This document shows, one piece after another, positions 1-8,150 of a DNA stretch of 64,000 nt. Under the pieces are notes generated by a model, which was given only the letters and a program-made list of their open reading frames with translations, searched no databases and was not told the DNA's origin. Source of the DNA: Methanoculleus sp. 7T (GTDB lineage: Archaea; Halobacteriota; Methanomicrobia; Methanomicrobiales; Methanoculleaceae); assembly GCF_023195915.1 (NCBI RefSeq), contig NZ_JALPRP010000001.1, positions 1,116,001 to 1,180,000 of the forward strand. Reading direction: 5' to 3'. Numbering within the stretch: the first letter of the stretch is position 1; each line of letters begins with the position of its first letter. The position numbers were made by a program, and so were the translations under genes.

Positions 1-1146
1 CCCACCGGTCACGTTCAGGAGCACCCGCTTCTTTTGGTCGATGAGGCCCTCCTCCACCGCCCGGGCGAGCGACGCGACCGCGACCGCGGCTGCCGGGTCG
101 AGGTCGATCTCCTCGGTCTCGGCAAAAAGCCTCCCGGCGCTCCGGGCATCCTCGTTTGCGACCGGATACATCCTCCCGCCCGAGGCCAAAAGTGCGTCGC
201 GGACCCCGCCCCGTATTCCCCAGGGCGGGTGGCGATTCGTCAGGACGTCAGCGTAGACCCGGGCGATCGAGGCCTCAGCGTCGGGCATATCCTCGGCCGC
301 GATCGTCCTCCTCCCCGCCTCCCACGCCCTGACCATCGGGACGAAGGGGAGGTTCTGGGAGAGGTGGAGTTCCGGGAGGCGGGAGCCGAACCGGCCGTCG
401 GCGACGAGCCGCTCCGCCGCCTCCCACGCGGCGATCCCCCCGGTCCCGCTCCCGACCGCCTGGAAGTAGTAGTCGGGGAGCCTGCCGGCGGTGAGAGCCC
501 CATCGAGCATCACCGTCCCCATCCCGTCCCGGCGGGCGACATTCTTCGCCCCGCCCTCGGGGACGATTCCCGGGAGGGAGCAGACCTCCCTCCCGAATGC
601 GATGGAGTCTGAGTAGTCCCCGTCCACCGTGATGAGGCAGACGTTCTCTGCCGGGACGGTCGTCCAGAGCCGGCCGGCGGCGGCCGTCGGGACCACCACC
701 ACGATCGGGGTCCCGGTCAGCCCCGAGACCTGGCAGAACGCCCGGCCGGTGTTCCCAGCCGACGAGACCTGGATGACGCCGGCTCCCTTCTCCCGGAGGC
801 GCAGGGCCGTCGGCTGGGCTTCGAGTTCCTTGAAGGAGCAGGTTTCCATCCCCGCACCCCGCTCGGGCCAGTAGCCCGAGAAGGTGACGGTGAGGTGTGC
901 AAGACCGAGCTCCCGGGCGAGCCCGACGCTCTCGTAGGAGACCGGACCGGCATCGACCCCGAAGTGGCCCTCGACCGGGAGCCAGTCCTTGTAGCGGAAG
1001 ACCCCAGGGAGGTTCCGGAGGGTGAGGCGGCGCTCGGCGTAGACCGTCCTGAGCAGGGTATCACACCCCGAGGGACAGTCGAGGGTGTAGCGGTCGGGAA
1101 ATGACCGGCCGCACCCCGGGCACCGGAGGAGGTATTTCTCAGTCAC
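1..1146 (-). CDS. Cysteate synthase (coenzyme M biosynthesis), 3' end cut by window edge
   Basis: This is a PLP-dependent enzyme of the threonine synthase fold. In Methanosarcinales and Methanomicrobiales the family makes L-cysteate from phosphoserine and sulfite, an early step to coenzyme M. The 382 visible codons begin with a zinc-ribbon-like stretch (CPGC near residue 9, then CPSGC) and carry the PLP-lysine motif TCSFKELEA. The phrases FSGYWPE and SAGNTGRAF fit cysteate synthase better than housekeeping threonine synthase. The family is about 415 residues, so roughly 35 C-terminal residues lie outside the window. I chose the GTG at 1146 because it overlaps the stop of the upstream gene by 4 nt (GTGA), which implies translational coupling. 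A threonine synthase paralog is the alternative, but the MMP16 neighbour argues against it. Confidence 0.85.
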   Translation of the reverse strand, partial: MTEKYLLRCPGCGRSFPDRYTLDCPSGCDTLLRTVYAERRLTLRNLPGVFRYKDWLPVEGHFGVDAGPVSYESVGLARELGLAHLTVTFSGYWPERGAGMETCSFKELEAQPTALRLREKGAGVIQVSSAGNTGRAFCQVSGLTGTPIVVVVPTAAAGRLWTTVPAENVCLITVDGDYSDSIAFGREVCSLPGIVPEGGAKNVARRDGMGTVMLDGALTAGRLPDYYFQAVGSGTGGIAAWEAAERLVADGRFGSRLPELHLSQNLPFVPMVRAWEAGRRTIAAEDMPDAEASIARVYADVLTNRHPPWGIRGGVRDALLASGGRMYPVANEDARSAGRLFAETEEIDLDPAAAVAVASLARAVEEGLIDQKKRVLLNVTGG

Positions 1147-2384
1147 CGCATCCCGCCCCCCGTGAAGGTGAACCGGCGGTCGAGGACCATCTCTTTTAAG
1201 TCCCGGCAGAGGTCTTCGGCGAGCGTCCGGCCCGACTGGCGGAGGGTGATCGGGATCTTCCGTCCCCTGACCCGGAGCGAGCCCTCGCCGGCCTCAAGGG
1301 CGTCGTTCGGGCAGGCAGTGAGACAGGCGGTGCAGGCAAGACAGCGGTCAGGGTCGATACCGGTCTTCCGGGAGAACGCACCGGTGGGGCAGAGCGTAGC
1401 CACAACACAGGTCGAGCACTCCTCACACCACTCGGGGTAGTAGGTCACCTCACGGTCGGGCCGTTGCCAGACATCGGCGTAGGTCGCCTCCCCGAGGACG
1501 GCCCGGGTGTTGATGTCGGCGACCGGGAGGGGGATCTCCTCGTCGAGGACGCGGAGCCCCGCGACCTGCCGGTCGTCGAGGACCGGGACGGCGACGCCGA
1601 GGCTCGTGATGCACTCCGGCCCGGCGGAGGTTTTAAACCCGCCCATGTAGCGGGGCCGCATCCCGGCCATATCGGCGATAACCGTGAGGTTGGGCCGCTC
1701 GGGGGTGCTCCGGGTCCCTTCGCCGGTCACCATGCCGACGGAGCCGTTCAGGAGGACCGGCGTCCCGGCACCGACCGCGAGCCCGAGCGGGTCGTTCTGG
1801 AGGGGGTTGATCTCGCCGCACCCGCTGACCGAGACCTCTCGGCAGGGCCCCTCGAGCCCCTCGATGGAGAAGATCGTCTTTATCCGGGTCGGCTGGGTGT
1901 TGACGTAGGCGGTGTAGTTCCGGTAGGCGGTCCGGGTGGTGAAGAGCCGGGCGTAGGAGAAGTCGTCGATGGTCACCCGTGCCTCGACCGAGCGGTCGGC
2001 GGCCTCCGCCACCACCTCGATCTCGCGGCCCTCGACGATATCGCGGAAGAGGTGTCCGCCCCCGTAGCCGGCCCCGGCATGGGCGGTCCCGGAGACGATC
2101 AGGTCGAGGAGCCCGAGGCGCTCGTTCGGGCAGGGGCCGGGCATGCAGGGGACTCCATTGAGCCAGACCCGCTCCGCCCGCTCGAAGGTTCCCGGCTCCG
2201 CAACCGGCACCGAGAGGATCGCCGCGGTCCCCGACATCACCCCGCAGGTCCCGGTGGTGACCACGTCCACGTCCGCGGCCGAGACTTCCGCCCCCTCGCG
2301 GATGAGGCGCTTGAACTCCGCAGCGGTGTAGACGACCGCCGAACCGTTCCGGATCTTCTCGTCGATCTCTGTAATCGTCTTCAT
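1143..2384 (-). CDS. mmp16: Methanogenesis marker 16 metalloprotein (DUF39 plus two 4Fe-4S clusters), probable CoM-forming sulfurtransferase
   Basis: The protein is 413 residues. An N-terminal DUF39/homocysteine-biosynthesis-type domain carries a conserved cysteine in TTGTCGVMSG (C47), and a C-terminal ferredoxin domain has cysteines at about 320, 323, 326, 332 and 348, 351, 354, 358. DUF39 proteins relate to L-aspartate semialdehyde sulfurtransferase, and the MMP16 branch has been linked to conversion of sulfoacetaldehyde to coenzyme M (ComF). That role fits the coupled downstream cysteate synthase. The start overlaps the stop of the Fe-S protein upstream by 4 nt (ATGA). The family assignment is firm. 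The exact reaction is taken from the literature on relatives and from the neighbourhood. Confidence 0.88.
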   Translation of the reverse strand: MKTITEIDEKIRNGSAVVYTAAEFKRLIREGAEVSAADVDVVTTGTCGVMSGTAAILSVPVAEPGTFERAERVWLNGVPCMPGPCPNERLGLLDLIVSGTAHAGAGYGGGHLFRDIVEGREIEVVAEAADRSVEARVTIDDFSYARLFTTRTAYRNYTAYVNTQPTRIKTIFSIEGLEGPCREVSVSGCGEINPLQNDPLGLAVGAGTPVLLNGSVGMVTGEGTRSTPERPNLTVIADMAGMRPRYMGGFKTSAGPECITSLGVAVPVLDDRQVAGLRVLDEEIPLPVADINTRAVLGEATYADVWQRPDREVTYYPEWCEECSTCVVATLCPTGAFSRKTGIDPDRCLACTACLTACPNDALEAGEGSLRVRGRKIPITLRQSGRTLAEDLCRDLKEMVLDRRFTFTGGGMR

Positions 2385-3001
2385 AGTAATCTAATATCCT
2401 CCACCCGCACATGGAGACCCGAGGACTGTGCGAGGACCATGTTCACGACACCAGTATGTGCGAGATTCATCATGCAGTAGCCGGGCAGGAACCGCTGCCG
2501 CATCCCGAAGATGGGTTCGCGCCGCACCGTCCGGCAAATCCCCTCGAAACCGACGATGTGGTAGGCCTCAATGTCCTTAAATCCTCCGCCCCGCGAGGCC
2601 TGCGGGCCGACGACCAGGCAGGTGAGAAGACCGCTCACCGGGCTTGCATGGAGGACCGAGAGGACGTGCTGGACCGGGCAGCCCGCACCGGCCGGCCTCC
2701 CGACGACGATATCCCCGGGCACAATCCCCCACTTCTCCACGAGATCCGGGCGGAAAGGGAGGATGATCTTCCGGGCCGAGACCTCCCCGGGGAGGGGCTC
2801 AATGATGAAGTCGTACTCCACACCGAGGATGTCCCGGCCGGAATGGAGGGCCTCGCCCTCGAACCGGGAGGGGGCGGTCCCGGTGCGGTAAAAGACGCAG
2901 TCAGGGAGGTCCTTCTTTCCCTCTCGGACCAGGGTGAGGAACGCCTCGCAGGTCGGGGCGCCGCAGGCCCCGCAGTCCTTCCCGGGCGGTCTCCATGTCA
3001 C
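2381..3001 (-). CDS. Fe-S cluster protein with CdhE/RnfB-type four-cysteine motif
   Basis: This 206-residue soluble protein begins with a 4Fe-4S motif, CGACGAPTC followed by a fourth cysteine at 35 (C10, C13, C18, C35). The motif is of the kind found in RnfB and the corrinoid Fe-S protein large subunit. The rest is a compact domain with no motif I recognise beyond GAGCPVQH. It lies between MMP16 (4-nt overlap) and a GTPase (3-nt gap), so it should be co-translated with them. A role in supplying electrons or metal to the MMP16/CoM pathway is inference from position. I know no experimentally assigned function for this family. Confidence 0.7.
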   Translation of the reverse strand: MTWRPPGKDCGACGAPTCEAFLTLVREGKKDLPDCVFYRTGTAPSRFEGEALHSGRDILGVEYDFIIEPLPGEVSARKIILPFRPDLVEKWGIVPGDIVVGRPAGAGCPVQHVLSVLHASPVSGLLTCLVVGPQASRGGGFKDIEAYHIVGFEGICRTVRREPIFGMRQRFLPGYCMMNLAHTGVVNMVLAQSSGLHVRVEDIRLL

Positions 3002-3004
3002 GGG

Positions 3005-3712
3005 TCAGTCACCCCGGTAGAGGTAGTCGGCGCCCTCGAGTCTCCGGACGACCCCGAAGTGGTGCTGCCACCCGATCTCCGTCTTCCCGATGCAGATTGT
3101 GCAGACCCCAAGCGGCGGCGCACCCCGGAGCACGATGGCGTCGGGGTCGGTTATCGCGGGGTATTCCTCGATGGCCCGGAGGAGATAGCGCATCCCGGTC
3201 CCCTGGAGGGCGTTCGTCTCCACGATATCGAGAGCGGGGTTCACCTCTCGGATCCGCTCCCGGAAGACCTCTTTCTCGGCCTGCGAGACGAGGTCGATCC
3301 TGGTCACGACCGCGATGTCGGCGAGGGCGAGCATCGCGGCCATCTTCAGGGGCGTGTTCGTCCCCGAGATTGCGGAGAGGACGACGATCCCGAGCCCCTG
3401 CGTCGTGTAGGGGGAGCAGCGGAGACAGAGACCCGCGCTCTCGACCAGGAGGAGGTCGGCGCCCTCCTCCTCGGCCCAGGCGATGGCGTCCCGCATCACC
3501 ATCACCCCGGCGTGGTCCGGGCAGAGGTCGCCTGAATAGACCTTCCGCGCCGGAATACCGAACTCTGCCGCGAGTTCCTCGTCCTCAAACGCCCGGACGA
3601 CGTCGATCTTGAGGTAGGCGATCCGGTGCCGATCTCGGAGGGAGCGGATGGCCTGCCGGACGACGGCGGTCTTCCCGGCTGACGGTGGTCCGGCGACGAC
3701 GGCGAGCCTCAT
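3005..3712 (-). CDS. HypB/UreG/CobW-like GTPase with paired cysteines
   Basis: The protein is 235 residues. The P-loop GPPSAGKTA lies at residues 8-16, and TRID at 137-140 resembles a guanine-specificity motif. It belongs to the SIMIBI class of metallochaperone GTPases such as HypB, UreG and CooC-like proteins. Cysteines occur in three places: C64 in GDLCPDH, C96 and C99 in CLRC, and C204 and C207 in CTIC. This is consistent with a bound metal or Fe-S cluster. It overlaps the ABC-type ATPase upstream by 4 nt. A role in metal-centre assembly for the neighbouring Fe-S protein or MMP16 is an inference. Specificity for GTP rather than ATP is not proven by sequence. Confidence 0.7.
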   Translation of the reverse strand: MRLAVVAGPPSAGKTAVVRQAIRSLRDRHRIAYLKIDVVRAFEDEELAAEFGIPARKVYSGDLCPDHAGVMVMRDAIAWAEEEGADLLLVESAGLCLRCSPYTTQGLGIVVLSAISGTNTPLKMAAMLALADIAVVTRIDLVSQAEKEVFRERIREVNPALDIVETNALQGTGMRYLLRAIEEYPAITDPDAIVLRGAPPLGVCTICIGKTEIGWQHHFGVVRRLEGADYLYRGD

Positions 3713-4488
3713 GCCCCGACCGGTTCCGTGATCAGGTTGCCGGCCCGGATCTCCTCCCGCATCCGGCGGAGGATGCCGTCGAGACGACGGGCCTCCCGGA
3801 GGGCCTCGTTCTCCCGGCCGTCCGGCTCGATGACCCGCTCGACCGCCCCGTCCCGCATGACGATCCGCCGGGCCGAGAGGAGGGAGACGAGGGGGTCGTG
3901 CGTGACGAAGATGACCGCCTTCCCACCGGCCCGGAGGACCTCGATCACCCGCTCCTTGAAGATCCCGGCGTTCTCCACCTCGTCGAGGAGGAGGACCGGG
4001 GCAGCCGCGATGAGGACGGCGTCTGCCACCAGGAGCGAGCGGGTCTGCCCGCCGGAGAGCGCGGTCATCCGGGCATCGGCTCGGATCTTCTCGCCCGTGA
4101 ACTCGTTTGCGAGGTCGATCGTCCGGCCGACGACGCCCTCATCCTCGATCTTCCGGGACCGGACGTGCATCGTAAGAAATTCCTCAACCGTGAGGTCGGC
4201 GAGGCACCGGGTGTTCTGGGTGATCAGGGCGACGGGTTTATGCGCCGGGTCGCGGACGAACTCTTCAGGCGGGTAGGCGCCGTTGACGAGGACCGTCCGT
4301 CCCGTGGCGGTGTCGTTTTTGGCGAAGACCTCGATGTCGTTGATGAGGGCGCTCTTCCCGGAGCCGGTGGGGCCGACGATGGATATCGTGTCGCCCGGGC
4401 GGATGACGATCGCCTCGAACCGTTCCGGCTCGCCGCTCCGGCTCCGGCCGGGGAGGATCGTGATCTCCCGGATGGGTGTGGGGTCCAT
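3709..4488 (-). CDS. ABC-type ATPase without membrane partner
   Basis: This 259-residue ABC ATPase has Walker A GPTGSGKSA, signature LSGGQTRSL, Walker B VLLLDEVEN and the switch histidine in FVTHDP. The Walker A motif ends in Ser-Ala where Ser-Ser/Thr is usual. No permease is encoded nearby, so it is probably a soluble ATPase acting with the GTPase and Fe-S protein rather than a transporter. This recalls the ATP-dependent activators of methanogen enzymes (the AtwA type), but it is not clearly AtwA. It is the first gene of the leftward operon. The ATG at 4488 lies just beyond a palindrome shared with the divergent regulator. Confidence 0.72.
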   Translation of the reverse strand: MDPTPIREITILPGRSRSGEPERFEAIVIRPGDTISIVGPTGSGKSALINDIEVFAKNDTATGRTVLVNGAYPPEEFVRDPAHKPVALITQNTRCLADLTVEEFLTMHVRSRKIEDEGVVGRTIDLANEFTGEKIRADARMTALSGGQTRSLLVADAVLIAAAPVLLLDEVENAGIFKERVIEVLRAGGKAVIFVTHDPLVSLLSARRIVMRDGAVERVIEPDGRENEALREARRLDGILRRMREEIRAGNLITEPVGA

Positions 4489-4525
4489 GAGAGAACGGTT
4501 GCCGCAGATCTTGATAAGGGTTTTC

Positions 4526-4556
4526 CTATGTGGTGAAAAGTATCACCATATGAGGA
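4526..4556. promoter_or_regulatory. Palindromic operator candidate in divergent promoter region
   Basis: The centre reads TGGTGA-N6-TCACCA, flanked by partly symmetric TAT/ATA bases. It lies in the 103-nt gap between the ATPase operon and the HTH gene. An AT-rich stretch that could be the TATA element of the rightward gene follows at about 4556-4566. A related half-site (GATGATACCA) occurs at 4572-4581. Autoregulation by the adjacent HTH protein is the simplest reading, but this is inferred. Confidence 0.6.
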
Positions 4557-4591
4557 AAATATTATCTTAAAGATGATACCATAGTAGAGCA

Positions 4592-5077
4592 ATGCTTTCG
4601 AGAAGGATCTTCGAGACTGATTTTACCGAGGCGCTCCAGGAGGAACTGGCCCGCCAGGATATGAGCGTCCGGGAACTCGCGGACCGGGCGGGGATCCCGC
4701 CCGCAACGCTCTACAAACTCACGTCAGGGAGGACGGACCCGCGTCTCTCCACCGTCCGGCGGATCGTCAACGTCCTCGAACCGAGGGAGAAGAGTTTCAT
4801 CGCCGTGATTGCGGCGCGGTTCCTGCTGGACGAACTGGACAACCGCGATATCGAGATCGGGAATCGGAAATACCGGATCCGGGGCTACTCGGCGGACTCA
4901 CTCGATGAGTGCATCATCGCCGCGGTGCGGGCGGATAAGGAGGGAGCGCTCGGGATCATCTGCGCCCCCATCCTTGCGCCGATCGTGGAGAAGATCGTCG
5001 ACTGCCCGGTGGCGATCATCAAGCCGCAGCAGCGGACGCTTATTGAAGCGATCGAGACGATAGCAAAGAGGGTTTAG
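4592..5077 (+). CDS. XRE-type HTH regulator with C-terminal sensor-like domain
   Basis: This 161-residue protein has a Cro/C1-type helix-turn-helix over about residues 10-60 (MSVRELADRAGIPPATLYKL). A C-terminal domain of about 100 residues ends in CPVAIIKPQQRTLIEAIE, a small alpha/beta region that may sense a ligand. It is divergent from the CoM/Fe-S/ATPase operon and separated from it by a perfect-core palindrome, the usual geometry of a local autoregulator. The ATG at 4592 sits just after AT-rich sequence and has no clear Shine-Dalgarno, so the message may be leaderless or nearly so. The ligand is unknown. Confidence 0.75.
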   Translation: MLSRRIFETDFTEALQEELARQDMSVRELADRAGIPPATLYKLTSGRTDPRLSTVRRIVNVLEPREKSFIAVIAARFLLDELDNRDIEIGNRKYRIRGYSADSLDECIIAAVRADKEGALGIICAPILAPIVEKIVDCPVAIIKPQQRTLIEAIETIAKRV

Positions 5078-5148
5078 GGGGCCGGATCTCGTGAGAGCCT
5101 ACAAGCACCTGCTGCTCCAAAACCACCGGAAAGCGAGCCGTGGTGAGA

Positions 5149-5745
5149 TCAGCCAAGTATTCCCTCCATGTTGATGATCGAGTACGACGGGTAGAGATAG
5201 AAGATCGTCGTGTGGTTGTAGATCATGGCTACCCTCTTGTTCCGCTCGTCGAAGACGTGGTAGGTTTTTGTACTCTTATCCGTTGCCTGATGATAGCCCT
5301 CGGGCAGAGGCCCCGATACGGGTGTCGAGAGCCACCACTCAGCCCCGCAACGCCCTTCGAGCGTCCGGCGAGCCGTTTCGTCGACCCCGATGAAGAACGA
5401 CAGCCCGTCGTGCCTGAACTCCACTTCGGCATACGCCCGGTTCGGGTCATCCTCATCCGAGGCCATCCGAACAGAGGTAATGTTCCACCCGTTCTCAAGC
5501 AGAATCGCGGTCCGCTGGTCGGCCAGAAGGGTTTCGAGCACCATCGTGACGTTGGCGGCAAGATTTCCGGGATCGTCCACGGTGATCTCCGAGAGGTTGA
5601 GGGCGATCGAGGTAGTTCCCTGCTCGTAGTAGAGGGCCGGGGCAGGCGTGGTGTTCTCCGATGCGTTAACCTCCGCGGAATCGGTGCAACCGGCCCCGAA
5701 CACCAGAAGGATCAGCGTAACCAGGAGGAGAGGGGGTTGTTTCAT
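5149..5745 (-). CDS. Secreted lipoprotein of unknown function
   Basis: The protein is 198 residues. It has a lipoprotein signal peptide ending in VFGAGC (Cys20), then a Thr/Asn-rich spacer and a globular domain with no family I recognise. I chose the ATG at 5745 because GGTGA precedes it and the signal peptide starts there. The open frame extends further upstream, but that part has no signal peptide and overlaps non-coding sequence. It is the last gene of a leftward series that may start at the promoter near 9634-9666. A 122-nt gap upstream leaves room for its own promoter. Confidence 0.65.
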   Translation of the reverse strand: MKQPPLLLVTLILLVFGAGCTDSAEVNASENTTPAPALYYEQGTTSIALNLSEITVDDPGNLAANVTMVLETLLADQRTAILLENGWNITSVRMASDEDDPNRAYAEVEFRHDGLSFFIGVDETARRTLEGRCGAEWWLSTPVSGPLPEGYHQATDKSTKTYHVFDERNKRVAMIYNHTTIFYLYPSYSIINMEGILG

Positions 5746-5867
5746 CTTGTCACCGTCAGTTGCGGGTATGGTATCATGCCGGACCCACAGATCATGAGAC
5801 ACGCTCCGGCGCTGTAACCACGGCCGCGAGGAGGAGCGCCGGGACAATTGAATCCTCATGGACCATT

Positions 5868-6752
5868 TCACCGCCTCTTTCGGCCGGGGAATATCAGCAA
5901 TGCTCCCATGAGCGAGAGAACCCCAACCGCGGGGCCGAACCCCGGGACCGGACTGCCTTCGCGGTCCGTCACCACGCCCGAGACGGTGACCGACGGCGGT
6001 GGGGGCTGCCCGATATGGACGGTCACGTTCACGGTCTTCTCGACTAGGCACCTGCGGTTGTCCCTTACCTGAATGGTGATCGTGTTCTCTCCGGCGGAGA
6101 CCGGCACGGAGCAGGCGAACGTTGTCCCGTTCCCGCACCGGATCTCCTCCGTTCCGCTCAGGATACTCACGCTTCGCACGCCCAGAGGGGCGTGGACCTC
6201 CCCGGCGACGGTGATATGGGGCGGAACGGCATCGATCCAGATGTCCTCCCCCTCACCCGGGGAGGTGATGTTGATGGAGATCAGGTCTTCGACGGGCTTC
6301 GGATGCTCGTCGATAACGGTGAGGATGGGTTCCCCGACCGCGCCGAAGACGAAAGTGGTGTTGCCGCAGTAGTGGGCCCGGGAACCGCTCGGGATCTGGT
6401 TCACCCAGGTGCAGGGCTTCTCGACACCCGCAGGGGTGGGGATCTTCGTGGAGCGTTCGTCGCTGATGGAGAAGAGGTGGTTGCCGTCGCTATCGAAGAC
6501 CAGCGTCGTTCTGTCGGCCGTATGGACGACGATCGAGCCAAACGGTATCCCAAAGGCTCCCTCAGCGGTAACCCCCAACTCCGGCTGAACGCTCAACTCT
6601 CCGGAGATGGCGATCGTCTCGATCGACTCGTTCACCTTCAGTTCGGGAATCGGGTGTTGGTTGGGACCGAGATCTGCGGCTGCCGCCGGGACAGACGCGA
6701 GCAGCAGCGCGAGGAGGAGGGAGAGCGTCCATGTTCCGGTTTTTTCGTTCAT
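5868..6752 (-). CDS. PGF-CTERM surface protein
   Basis: The 294-residue protein has an N-terminal signal peptide (LLLALLLASVPAAAA) and a C-terminal sorting signal: VPGFGPAVG, a hydrophobic segment, then GRKRR. This is the PGF-CTERM pattern processed by archaeosortase A, so the mature protein should be lipid-anchored at the cell surface. The middle (about residues 150-260) looks like an Ig-like/Big domain, with phrases such as AGENTITIQVRDN. Several N-x-S/T sites suggest glycosylation. The gene lies 20 nt downstream of the next membrane protein, so co-transcription is likely. The binding partner is unknown. Confidence 0.75.
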   Translation of the reverse strand: MNEKTGTWTLSLLLALLLASVPAAAADLGPNQHPIPELKVNESIETIAISGELSVQPELGVTAEGAFGIPFGSIVVHTADRTTLVFDSDGNHLFSISDERSTKIPTPAGVEKPCTWVNQIPSGSRAHYCGNTTFVFGAVGEPILTVIDEHPKPVEDLISINITSPGEGEDIWIDAVPPHITVAGEVHAPLGVRSVSILSGTEEIRCGNGTTFACSVPVSAGENTITIQVRDNRRCLVEKTVNVTVHIGQPPPPSVTVSGVVTDREGSPVPGFGPAVGVLSLMGALLIFPGRKRR

Positions 6753-6772
6753 TCTCAGTTCCCTCCGGCCGC

Positions 6773-7204
6773 TCAGTCCCGGTAAACCGTCCCGACCCGG
6801 TAGTACCGGCCCTCGTACTCGAAGTACTTCCGCTTGCCGGTTTCAGTATCGATAATGTAGGTATCGATCGTCCCCTGGTAAATCTTCTCCGGGTACTCCA
6901 CGCTCCCCACCAACCGGATGTCTCCAGTATGGTACGGGCCTCCCGTAGTGCTATGCCCCTCACCCCGGAGGATCGTATCGAGGACCGGCAGAACCCGGAA
7001 CATCTCTTCGTCGAGGCGGATGACGACGCCCTCCCGGGCCGTCTCCTCCATGACTTCATAGAGCAGGAGATCGTCGGGCAGGATGGTCGCGGCGATGTAG
7101 GAGGCGACAGCGACGTAGCAGCCGAGCAGTACGCCGCCGATGACCACGACTGCGATGAGGTATCGCTTCAGCCGGGTGCTCTTCTCGTGACTTGACGGAG
7201 TCAT
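6773..7204 (-). CDS. Single-pass membrane protein, tandem family member 1
   Basis: This 143-residue protein has one N-terminal membrane segment (about residues 15-40) and an extracytoplasmic domain. It shares a pattern with the two genes upstream: a 'V-I-R-L ... LP-x-LD-x-I-x-RGE' centre and a C-terminal YEGRYY. I therefore read the three genes as one tandemly amplified family. GGGGAG precedes the ATG at 7204. I know no named Pfam domain for it. With an N-in topology the domain would face outside, in keeping with the other surface proteins around it. Confidence 0.65.
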   Translation of the reverse strand: MTPSSHEKSTRLKRYLIAVVVIGGVLLGCYVAVASYIAATILPDDLLLYEVMEETAREGVVIRLDEEMFRVLPVLDTILRGEGHSTTGGPYHTGDIRLVGSVEYPEKIYQGTIDTYIIDTETGKRKYFEYEGRYYRVGTVYRD

Positions 7205-7235
7205 CGACTCCCCTCAAGAACAGGATCCCCCCGTG

Positions 7236-7682
7236 TCACGGCCATGTCGTCACAACCAGGTAGTATGCCCCTTCGTACTCCAGGTGCGGGTACACCCACG
7301 TCTCCCGGTCGGGGCCGTAGGCGTCCTGGAGTGCCCTGCTCTCCGCGTACGAGACGTTGGTTCCCCCGATGAAGCGCCGGTCGCTGGAGCCCCACTCCCA
7401 CGCCGACGGGTTGCGTTCTTCGCCACGGATGACCGCATCGAGCGCCGGGTGCTGTTCGAAGTCCTTCTCGGTCAGACGAACGACCACATTCTCTCCCGGC
7501 TCCACCCTCTCCATGACGTAGAGCATTGGCTGTCCGCCCGAACTCTCGTAGGCGTAGACGATGAGGGCATCGGCGAGCATGAAGCCGAGCGCGACGGCGA
7601 CGAGGCCGGCAAGACCGCAGGCGAGAACGAGCCCTGCCGTTTTGAGCCGGCTCCTGGATTTCGTTTTGGTATCTTCTCTCAT
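7236..7682 (-). CDS. Single-pass membrane protein, tandem family member 2
   Basis: The protein is 148 residues with an N-terminal membrane helix (about 15-36). The outer domain contains VVVRLTEKDFEQHPALD, then IRGE, and ends in YEGAYYLVVT. The start at 7682 is preceded by GAGGTG. A longer frame exists upstream but runs into the neighbouring gene. Similarity to members 1 and 3 is clear in the centre and at the C-terminus and weak elsewhere, so the triplication is not recent. Function is unknown. Confidence 0.65.
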   Translation of the reverse strand: MREDTKTKSRSRLKTAGLVLACGLAGLVAVALGFMLADALIVYAYESSGGQPMLYVMERVEPGENVVVRLTEKDFEQHPALDAVIRGEERNPSAWEWGSSDRRFIGGTNVSYAESRALQDAYGPDRETWVYPHLEYEGAYYLVVTTWP

Positions 7683-7707
7683 TCTGCACCTCTTCAAACA
7701 CCCGATC

Positions 7708-8112
7708 CTAATGGAGCAGAACGCGGGTAGAGTAGTATACTCCATCGTACTCAAGGTATGGTGCGTTCTTTGTATACACACCGCAGGACTCGGTGAGTGC
7801 GAGGCATTCGACCCCCGTCATCGGGACCGACGCGGATTTCAGGACGCCGGGGTCCCTGCCGGCCTCCCGGATCGCGGAGGCAAGCGCCGGATGCTGCTTC
7901 AAGCCCCGGTCGGTCAGGTGGATGACTGACGCGTTCTGCAGATCCTCTTCCCCGACTACCTGCACAACCAACTCCTGCGGAAGACCATCGATCCCCGTGA
8001 TCAGGGTAACGAAGGCGGTAAACACAACTACAATCGTCGCAACGAGGAGGATGACGCCGATGAACGCCAGAACTCCGACGATGATCAAACGTCTGTCGAT
8101 GTCAGGTTTCAC
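7708..8112 (-). CDS. Single-pass membrane protein, tandem family member 3
   Basis: The protein is 134 residues with a membrane helix at about 9-34. The outer domain has VIHLTDRGLKQHPALA and a C-terminal YDGVYYS, matching members 1 and 2. I chose the GTG at 8112 because GAGGTGG lies 5 nt upstream. An ATG at 8151 in the same frame would add a charged stretch, lacks a good ribosome site and would abut the previous gene's end. The gap to the next gene is 25 nt, so the three are probably co-transcribed. Function is unknown. Confidence 0.6.
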   Translation of the reverse strand: MKPDIDRRLIIVGVLAFIGVILLVATIVVVFTAFVTLITGIDGLPQELVVQVVGEEDLQNASVIHLTDRGLKQHPALASAIREAGRDPGVLKSASVPMTGVECLALTESCGVYTKNAPYLEYDGVYYSTRVLLH

Positions 8113-8150
8113 ACAACCACCTCGCTTCCGAGCGATCCGTCCGTCGGGCA

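Noticed and set aside
34-1104. Plus-strand open frames across 34-612 and 895-1104
   Set aside because: They are antisense to cysteate synthase, have no family motifs, and their length is explained by the high GC content of the true gene's third codon positions.
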